A stretch of 12,057 bases of DNA from Actinomycetes bacterium. GTDB taxonomy: Bacteria; Actinomycetota; Actinomycetes; Streptosporangiales; Streptosporangiaceae. Shown piece by piece: positions 1 to 7,079 of this stretch (position 1 is its first letter; every line of letters starts with the position of its first letter). The stretch covers positions 1 through 12,057 of the forward strand of contig JAFACJ010000474.1 of NCBI GenBank assembly GCA_023425615.1. Reading direction: 5' to 3'. The notes under the pieces were generated by a model. The model made no database searches and was not told where the DNA came from. It saw only the letters and a program-made list of their open reading frames with translations. Made by a program: the position numbers and the translations under genes.

Positions 1-760
1 CCCCGCCCCCGGGGGGGGGGGGGCGCCGCGGGCGCCCCACCGCCAGCAGCACCGCCGAGCCGGCCAGCGCCCACAGCCCGGCCCCGAACCGGGAGGCGAG
101 GGTGTGGGTGCCCTGCACCGCCGACACCACGACCATCAGCCAGGCCAGGACCACGGCGGTGCCGCCCAGCAGGGCCAGCCGCAGCCGGGCGACGCGGTGC
201 ACCTGCGAGGTGAGGACCACCGGCTCCCCCGACGTGGCGGCGGGCTCGACGACCGCCGCCATCAGCGCGGCCTCGACGTCCAGGTAGTCCTGCTCCTCAT
301 CGGGGTCGGGCGCGAAGTCGGCGTCGACGACCCGGATCACCACACCGAGCCGGCGCGCGGTGACGAAGAACGCGTGCGGCTCGAAACCCATCTCCGGCAG
401 CGTCCCCAGCTGGGTGGTGCCGAACTTGTGGTGGACGGTCAGCACCAGTTCGTTGGCGCTGATCGACAGTTCCTGGATCCGGCCGAGCGCGTAGTCCTGC
501 TCGATCCGGCCGTCGCGGCCGACCAGTTCCAGGCCCGCCGCCGACAGCCGCCAGCGGGGCCCGGGCCGGTGCCCCGGGGTGACCAGGGGCAGCGCGGCGC
601 AGCCGAGGACGAGTGCCGCCCACAGCCAGGCAGGGCGGAGCGGGATGAGCGCAAGGGCGAGGGCCAGCAGGGCGAAGGGAGCGCCGCCCGGGGGGCGTCT
701 GCCCTCAGCCCTCAGGCCGACGAGCTCGTGGTCCACAGGAGGAATAGTGACACGCTCCAC
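1..760 (-). CDS. Four-span membrane protein of unknown function, 3' end beyond the window
   Basis: The frame is open from a GTG at 760-758 to the window edge (253 codons, incomplete). The GTG follows directly after the TGA of the upstream gene (763-761), so translation is probably coupled; only a weak purine stretch precedes it. A second GTG at 736-734 is possible but has no better ribosome site. Hydrophobic spans lie at about residues 28-40, 44-61, 194-213 and 226-242. Between them sits a soluble block (about 70-146, starting PRWRLSAAGLELVGRDGRI) with alternating short strands, reminiscent of bacterial PH-like or YcxB-like membrane proteins; that fold is inference only. An acidic stretch (PDPDEEQDY, about 151-159) follows. 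The visible C-terminal end is a Pro/Gly-rich tail encoded by a run of 13 C on the coding strand. Function is not recognised. I am confident it is a coding gene, since codon bias and hydrophobic pattern are coherent, but not about its family. Confidence 0.7.
   Translation of the reverse strand, partial: MERVTIPPVDHELVGLRAEGRRPPGGAPFALLALALALIPLRPAWLWAALVLGCAALPLVTPGHRPGPRWRLSAAGLELVGRDGRIEQDYALGRIQELSISANELVLTVHHKFGTTQLGTLPEMGFEPHAFFVTARRLGVVIRVVDADFAPDPDEEQDYLDVEAALMAAVVEPAATSGEPVVLTSQVHRVARLRLALLGGTAVVLAWLMVVVSAVQGTHTLASRFGAGLWALAGSAVLLAVGRPRRPPPPGGG
11..23. repeat. 13-base G homopolymer (C13 on the coding strand)
   Basis: Positions 11-23 are an unbroken run of 13 G, flanked on the left by C-rich sequence (CCCCGCCCCC), so the region is a C-run directly abutting a G-run. 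It lies inside the reading frame of the leftmost membrane protein and encodes four prolines. Any change in its length not divisible by three would shift the frame of the C-terminus. It may be a real slippery tract or an assembly artefact at the end of a sequence. Confidence 0.95.
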
Positions 761-1732
761 TCACTTTCGTCTGCGGCTGTAGGCGACCGCCGCCGCTACC
801 GCACCCACGACGACGAACAACCCGATGCGGTTTTTAGTTCCAGATCTGTCTGTTTCGTTATCAGCGCTCTTCGAGGAGTCCCGCGCGCCGCGGTCGGCGC
901 GGGCGGAGGGCGCGGGGGAGGGCAGCGCCTCGGCGGGGAGCGGCACCCGCCAGACCTTGCGGTCGTCGCCCTCGGAACTGATCAGCAGCGATCGCCCGTC
1001 GGGGGTGTAGGTGATCCCCTCGCCCTGCTCCTGCGTCGGCAGCGACAGCGTGGTGATCCGCTCGTCCGGCGCGCGGTAGAGCGTCGCGGAGCCGTAGCCG
1101 CGGATCACGAACGAGCTGCCGTCGGGCGCGTAGGCGGCGTCGGTGGCGAAGGAGTGCGCCGAGGCGATGGGTTCGAGCACGTTCTTCCGGCCGGTGCTGA
1201 GCTTGCGCGGCGCCCGGTAGAGCCGTCCGGACAGGAAGGTCTTGGAGGCGATGTAGAGCCGGTTGTCCCGCGGGTCGATGAGGATGGACTCGGCGTCGCG
1301 CGCCCCGTCGGAGTAGACGAACTGGAAGGCGGTGGCCTGGAGGGTCTGCGAGGTGACCTTGGCCGGCTCGCGCACCCGGTAGACCGTCACGTACGGCCAC
1401 GCGCCCTTCATGTTGTCGCCGATGTCGGCGATGTAGAGGGCGGGCCGTCCCGCCTCGTCGCGGCCGAGGGCGATGCCCTCCCAGTCGCGGGCGGCGGCCC
1501 CGGCGATGGTGAAGACCGCCTTGGTGCGGCCCGTGGCGGAGTCCACGGCGTAGATCCGCGGCGCCCCGCCGGAGTCGTTGTGGGTGTAGACGATGCCCGG
1601 ATGCCGGGTGGAGGCCGCCAGCCCGGAGGATTCGGTGATCGCCGGGTCCCGGAGGGTGAAGGCCACCTGCGCGTCGCCGCCGCCTCCCAGGGGGAGCGCG
1701 GCGGCGAGCAGCAGCGGGGTCATCGGGTTCAC
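761..1732 (-). CDS. Secreted beta-propeller-like protein with C-terminal membrane anchor
   Basis: This 323-residue protein starts at GTG 1732-1730, which overlaps the stop of the 27-residue gene upstream as GTGA; ATG 1723-1721 is an alternative start. Neither has a clear ribosome binding site, so coupled translation is likely. The N-terminus (MNPMTPLLLAAALPLGGGGDA) is hydrophobic and signal-like but lacks the usual Lys/Arg. The body (about 25-265) has repeated propeller-type segments: HPGIVYTHNDSG (44-55), RDWEGIALG (82-90), LYIADIGDN (99-107), NRLYIAS, AYAPDGSSFVI, ITYTPDGRSLLISSEGDDRKVW. Conserved acidic DWEGIA and ADIGDN recall calcium-dependent propellers such as phytase-like or SdiA-regulated families, but no catalytic role can be assigned. 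A Pro/Ser/charged linker (about 267-302) leads to one membrane span (303-318) and a short SRRRK tail, so the propeller should face outside, anchored at its C-terminus. There is no LPXTG sortase motif. The linker codons are unusually AT-rich (see finding). Confidence 0.85.
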   Translation of the reverse strand: MNPMTPLLLAAALPLGGGGDAQVAFTLRDPAITESSGLAASTRHPGIVYTHNDSGGAPRIYAVDSATGRTKAVFTIAGAAARDWEGIALGRDEAGRPALYIADIGDNMKGAWPYVTVYRVREPAKVTSQTLQATAFQFVYSDGARDAESILIDPRDNRLYIASKTFLSGRLYRAPRKLSTGRKNVLEPIASAHSFATDAAYAPDGSSFVIRGYGSATLYRAPDERITTLSLPTQEQGEGITYTPDGRSLLISSEGDDRKVWRVPLPAEALPSPAPSARADRGARDSSKSADNETDRSGTKNRIGLFVVVGAVAAAVAYSRRRK

Positions 1733-1812
1733 TGCAGCAACGTACCCACGATCACGGCCACCACGAGCAGGATCAGGATGGTCGGCAGCAGCCAGCGGGT
1801 GGGACGGTACAC
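1729..1812 (-). CDS. 27-residue single-span membrane peptide
   Basis: A GTG at 1812-1810 opens a 27-codon frame ending in TGA 1731-1729. The stop overlaps the GTG start of the beta-propeller gene as GTGA. The product has a basic N-terminus (MYRPTRW) and then one continuous hydrophobic segment rich in Leu, Ile and Val (about residues 8-25), typical of a small membrane protein with N-terminus in the cytoplasm. AGG motifs lie 2-9 nt before the start, giving only a modest ribosome site. In-frame TGA upstream, with no other start codon between, fixes the start. Likely role is unknown: it could help expression or insertion of the downstream surface protein, or be a coupling leader. Support is the hydrophobic pattern and the four-base overlap; it is too short for codon statistics. 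Confidence 0.5.
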   Translation of the reverse strand: MYRPTRWLLPTILILLVVAVIVGTLLQ

Positions 1813-1875
1813 GGTCCTGAGCCTATTGCCGAGGGCGGAATGCCCGGACCGGGCCCGTGGTGTTCCGGCTCACCT

Positions 1876-4267
<2,392 letters not shown>

Positions 4268-4271
<4 letters not shown>

Positions 4272-4948
4272 GGGGCGAGGCGCTCCCGCAGCCAGGATCC
4301 GGCCGGGCTGTGCTCGCGGGTGTAGCGCAGCCGGTCGTGCAGCCGGTCGGGCCGTCCCTGCCAGAACTCGATCGAGTCAGGAATCACCAGATATCCCCCC
4401 CAAAATGTTGGAACAGGGACACTGTCCGGTTTTGGCCATCTCTCCGTCAATTCGGAGAACCGATTCTCCAGTTCCCCGCGGTCGGCGATCACCGAGGACT
4501 GGCGCGACGCCCAGGCGCCCAGCTGGGAGCCGTAGGGGCGGGAGCGGAAGTAGGCGGCGCTCTCCTCCTGGGGCAGCCGCTCGGCCCGGCCCATGACGAT
4601 CACCTGGCGCTGGAGCGGGTGCCAGGGGAAGAGCAGGCTCGCCCAGGGGTTCTCGGCCAGGTCCGCGCCCTTGCGGGAGGTGTGGTTGGTGAAGAACCGG
4701 AAACCCTCCTCCCCGAACCCCTTGAGCAGCACGGTGCGGGCGCGCGGCCTGCCGTCCGCCGAGGAGGTGGCCAGGACCATGGCGTTGGGATCGGGCAGTC
4801 CGGCGTCCACCGCGTCCGCGAACCAGTGGGCGAACAGGGTGAACGGCTCGGCGGGAGCGGATTCTTCGGTGAGCGCCCCCCTGTCGTATGAGATTCTCAA
4901 GCCGGCGGGGTCAGCGGGAAGACGATCCACAGTCGTCCAGCTTCCCAT
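4268..4948 (-). CDS. pdxH: Pyridoxine/pyridoxamine 5'-phosphate oxidase
   Basis: This 226-residue FMN enzyme oxidises pyridoxine or pyridoxamine 5'-phosphate to pyridoxal 5'-phosphate (PLP) with oxygen, in the cytoplasm. Family signatures are in order: PNAMVLATSSADGRPRARTV (54-73), FMN-binding RTVLLKGF (71-78) and FFTNHTSRKGADL (85-97), SRPYGSQLGAWASRQSSVI (136-154), the dimerisation/PLP-binding block WGGYLVIPDSIEFWQGRPDR (183-202) and the C-terminal Arg/Pro-rich tail ending LAP. The product is full length. Start taken as ATG 4948-4946, preceded by GGAG; GTG at 4930-4928, preceded by GGAAG, is a possible alternative and would remove six residues. The gene diverges from citA and heads the pdxH-MFS-serC run. 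Codons for residues about 161-191 are strikingly AT-rich compared with the rest of the gene (46 of 90 bases G+C at 4381-4470), although the protein sequence there remains typical. Confidence 0.96.
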
Positions 4949-5049
4949 CCGCTCCGGGGTGCGATGTGCTCCCCGGGGGTACTGGTCGGTAACCGAGCAC
5001 GGTTCAATGGCACGGCAACCGACCTCAGGGGAACCGAAAGGCAGGCCGC
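4949..5049. promoter_or_regulatory. Divergent pdxH/citA intergenic region with AACCGA repeats
   Basis: This 101-bp region must hold promoters for both pdxH (minus) and citA (plus). It contains three direct copies of AACCGA at 4991-4996, 5017-5022 and 5032-5037. The first is part of an 11-bp near-perfect palindrome TCGGTAACCGA (4986-4996). An inverted partner CGGTT at 5000-5004 pairs with AACCG at 5017-5021. No convincing -35/-10 pair could be assigned by eye; TTGAAC on the minus strand (rc of 5002-5007) is one candidate -35. Binding by a shared regulator is inference. Confidence 0.4.
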
Positions 5050-6144
5050 ATGTCTGAGTTCAAGCCCGGACTCGAAGGAGTCGTGGCGTTCGAGACCGAG
5101 ATCGCCGAGCCGGACAAGGAGGGCGGCGCGCTGCGCTACCGCGGCGTGGACATCGAGGACCTGGTGGGGAAGGTCTCCTTCGGGCGGGTCTGGGGCCTGC
5201 TGGTGGACGACTCCTTCGACCCCGGCCTCGCCCCCGCCGAGCCCCACCTGCTGCCCGTGCGCTCCGGCGACGTCCGGGTCGACGTGCAGGCGTCGCTGCC
5301 GACCCTGGCCACCGTCTACGGCATGCGCCCGCTGCTGGACATCTCCGATGAGGAGGCGCGCGCCGACCTGGCCCGCGTCTCGGCGCAGGCGCTGTCCTTC
5401 GCCGCCCAGAGCGCCCGCGGCCTGGGCGTGCCCGCAGTGCCGCAGTCGCGCATCGACGAGGCGGAGACCGTCACCGAGCAGTTCATGGTCCGCTGGCGCG
5501 GCGAACCCGACCCCAGGCACGTCCAGGCGATCGACGCCTACTGGGTCTCGGCCGCCGAGCACGGCATGAACGCCTCCACCTTCACCGGACGGGTGATCGC
5601 CTCCACCGGCGCCGACGTGGCGGCCGCCGTCTCCGGCGCGGTCGGCGCGATGTCGGGGCCCCTGCACGGCGGCGCCCCCGCCCGCGTCCTGCCGATGATC
5701 GAGCGGGTCGAGCAGATCGGCGACGCCCGCAAGGTCGTCACCGGCATCCTCGACGGCGGGGAGCGGCTCATGGGATTCGGGCACCGCGTCTACCGCGCCG
5801 AGGACCCGCGCGCCCGGGTGCTGCGCCGCACCGCCAGGGAGCTGGGCGCCACCCGCTACGAGGCGGCCAAGGCGCTGGAGGACGCCGCCCTGGAGGAGCT
5901 GCGCGCGCGCCGTCCCGACCGTCCGATCGAGACGAACGTGGAGTTCTGGGCCGCGGTGATCCTCGACTTCGCCGAGGTCCCGACCGCGATGATGCCGGCG
6001 ATGTTCACCTGCGGCCGCACCGCCGGCTGGGCCGCGCACATCCTGGAGCAGAAGCGCACCGGGCGCCTCGTGCGCCCCAGCGCCAGGTACACCGGACCCG
6101 GCACGCGGCCGATCACCGAGGTCGCCGGACACCGTTCCTTGTAA
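5050..6144 (+). CDS. citA: Citrate synthase, CitA (citrate synthase 2) type
   Basis: This 364-residue short-form citrate synthase condenses acetyl-CoA and oxaloacetate to citrate at the entry to the TCA cycle or the 2-methylcitrate cycle. ATG start with GAAAGGCAGG upstream. Family signatures are GALRYRGVDIEDLVG (26-40), AAEHGMNASTFTGRVI (168-183), SGPLHGGAPARV (202-213, active-site H206), MGFGHRVYRAEDPRA (241-255, active-site H245), and FTCGRTAGWAAHILEQKR (319-336) with anion-binding R323. The usual third catalytic residue, Asp in the NVD motif of classical synthases, is Glu here (NVEFW, E298). As I recall, this substitution also occurs in other actinobacterial CitA proteins, so it is probably a subfamily trait. 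The gene stands alone: divergent from pdxH and followed by a strong terminator. A 2-methylcitrate synthase activity cannot be excluded from sequence. Confidence 0.94.
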   Translation: MSEFKPGLEGVVAFETEIAEPDKEGGALRYRGVDIEDLVGKVSFGRVWGLLVDDSFDPGLAPAEPHLLPVRSGDVRVDVQASLPTLATVYGMRPLLDISDEEARADLARVSAQALSFAAQSARGLGVPAVPQSRIDEAETVTEQFMVRWRGEPDPRHVQAIDAYWVSAAEHGMNASTFTGRVIASTGADVAAAVSGAVGAMSGPLHGGAPARVLPMIERVEQIGDARKVVTGILDGGERLMGFGHRVYRAEDPRARVLRRTARELGATRYEAAKALEDAALEELRARRPDRPIETNVEFWAAVILDFAEVPTAMMPAMFTCGRTAGWAAHILEQKRTGRLVRPSARYTGPGTRPITEVAGHRSL

Positions 6145-6154
6145 CGAAAGTCAC

Positions 6155-6180
6155 AAGGGCCGCCCCGCGGGGCGGCCCTT
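6155..6180 (+). terminator. Strong hairpin terminator after citA
   Basis: Eleven bases after the citA TAA, positions 6155-6180 form a perfect 26-base inverted repeat (AAGGGCCGCCCCG followed by its reverse complement), directly followed by TTTGTAG... A thirteen-base arm with G/C core and a short T tract fits a Rho-independent terminator. It separates citA from dtxR. Confidence 0.85.
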
Positions 6181-6290
6181 TGTAGTTGAGTGGAATATGA
6201 CCTGCCCGCAAATCGCTTCACTCAGCTCTGGCACTCGGGCATCTGGAGGGTGGCCGAACACGTAAACTCGTAGTAGAGACTGGAGGAACC
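6181..6290 (+). promoter_or_regulatory. Upstream region and ribosome binding site of the DtxR-family gene
   Basis: This stretch between the citA terminator and the TTG start is locally AT-richer, as expected for a promoter. TAAACT at 6263-6268 fits a TANNNT -10 element, but nothing like TTGACA lies 16-18 nt upstream, so the promoter call is weak. The ribosome site GGAGGAA (6282-6288) is strong and correctly spaced for TTG at 6291, which decides the start. No DtxR-type iron box (TTAGGTTAGSCTAACCTAA-like) was seen here. Confidence 0.45.
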
Positions 6291-7001
6291 TTGACCTCAC
6301 ACGGCCTGATCGACACCACGGAGATGTATCTCCGCACGGTGTTCGAGCTTGAAGAGGAGGGGATCGTTCCGCTGCGCGCGCGCATCGCCGAACGACTCTC
6401 CCAGAGCGGGCCAACCGTCAGCCAGACGGTCGCCCGAATGGAACGCGACGGACTGCTGAGGGTCGAGGGCGACCGCCATCTGGCCCTGACCAGATCCGGC
6501 CGTGACCTGGCAGTGCGGGTGATGCGCAAGCACCGGCTCGCCGAGTGCCTGCTGGTGAACGTGATCGGGCTGCCCTGGGAGGAGGTCCACTCCGAGGCCT
6601 GCCGCTGGGAGCACGTCATGTCCGAGGCGGTGGAGCGGCGGCTGCTCCTGCTGCTGGACAACCCCACGACCTGCCCGCACGGCAACCCCATCCCCGGCCT
6701 GGAGGAGCTCGGCGGGCACAGCGGCGAGGAGGAGCGGGAGGACGACGAGAGCCTGATCGCGATGACCTCGGTCGCCACCCGCGACGGACAGCCCGCGGTG
6801 ATCCGGCGGATCAGCGAGCAGATCCAGGGCGATCATGATCTTATGCTTAAACTCAAGCAGGTCGGGATACAACCCGGACGCGAGGTGACGCTCGCGGTTG
6901 GCGACGATGGTGTGCGAGTGACCAGTGACGACTCCGGGGACGCTCCTGAGACAGAACTTCCGCGGCGTATCGCCGAACACGTCTTCGTCGCGAAACTCTG
7001 A
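6291..7001 (+). CDS. ideR: DtxR/IdeR-family metal-dependent repressor
   Basis: This 236-residue cytoplasmic transcription factor probably represses iron-uptake and siderophore genes when loaded with Fe(II). It starts at TTG 6291, supported by GGAGGAA just upstream. Domains are an N-terminal winged helix (about 1-75; recognition region IAERLSQSGPTVSQTVARMERDGLL, 32-56), a metal-binding/dimerisation domain (about 76-140) and a C-terminal SH3-like domain (about 160-236). Aligned by eye to DtxR with an offset of two, all ligands are present: M12, C104, E107 and H108 for the primary site, H81, E85 and H100 for the ancillary site. E176 and Q179 of the SH3-like domain match DtxR E170/Q173. An acidic linker (GEEEREDDES, 145-154) joins the domains. 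It is therefore likely an iron regulator of the IdeR/DmdR1 group rather than an Mn-specific MntR, which is shorter and lacks the SH3-like domain. From memory, Streptomyces dmdR1 lies near citA and pdxH too. Confidence 0.94.
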   Translation: MTSHGLIDTTEMYLRTVFELEEEGIVPLRARIAERLSQSGPTVSQTVARMERDGLLRVEGDRHLALTRSGRDLAVRVMRKHRLAECLLVNVIGLPWEEVHSEACRWEHVMSEAVERRLLLLLDNPTTCPHGNPIPGLEELGGHSGEEEREDDESLIAMTSVATRDGQPAVIRRISEQIQGDHDLMLKLKQVGIQPGREVTLAVGDDGVRVTSDDSGDAPETELPRRIAEHVFVAKL

Positions 7002-7020
7002 GATCTTGGCCGACGATCTC
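7000..7020 (+). terminator. Weak hairpin at the dtxR stop codon
   Basis: GAGATC (7000-7005, overlapping the TGA) and GATCTC (7015-7020) form a 6-bp stem with a 9-base loop, followed by a pyrimidine-rich stretch (CACTCTTTCCCC). It could attenuate read-through into the phosphatase gene, but the stem is short. The 78-bp gap also leaves room for a separate promoter. Confidence 0.25.
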
Positions 7021-7079
7021 CACTCTTTCCCCTCCGCGAGCGCCGTGTTCGTCGTTGAATGGGCGCCGGAGGTGAGGGG

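Noticed and set aside
297..623. 108-codon minus-strand frame starting at 623
   Set aside because: It is on the same strand as the leftmost membrane protein but out of frame. It lacks the hydrophobic pattern and ribosome site; the frame starting at 760 is far better.
1842..1854. GCCCGG-A-CCGGGC palindrome between serC and the 27-residue gene as a terminator or operator
   Set aside because: The loop would be one base and the arms six bases of pure G/C, which is easily reached by chance at this composition; no T-run follows.
4897..6132. 411-codon minus-strand frame antisense to citA
   Set aside because: citA has complete active-site motifs on the plus strand; the antisense product is low complexity.
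7059..7079. Upstream ATG as the phosphatase start
   Set aside because: The ATG at 7059 would place the strong GGAGGTGA site inside the gene; ATG 7080 is correctly spaced from it.
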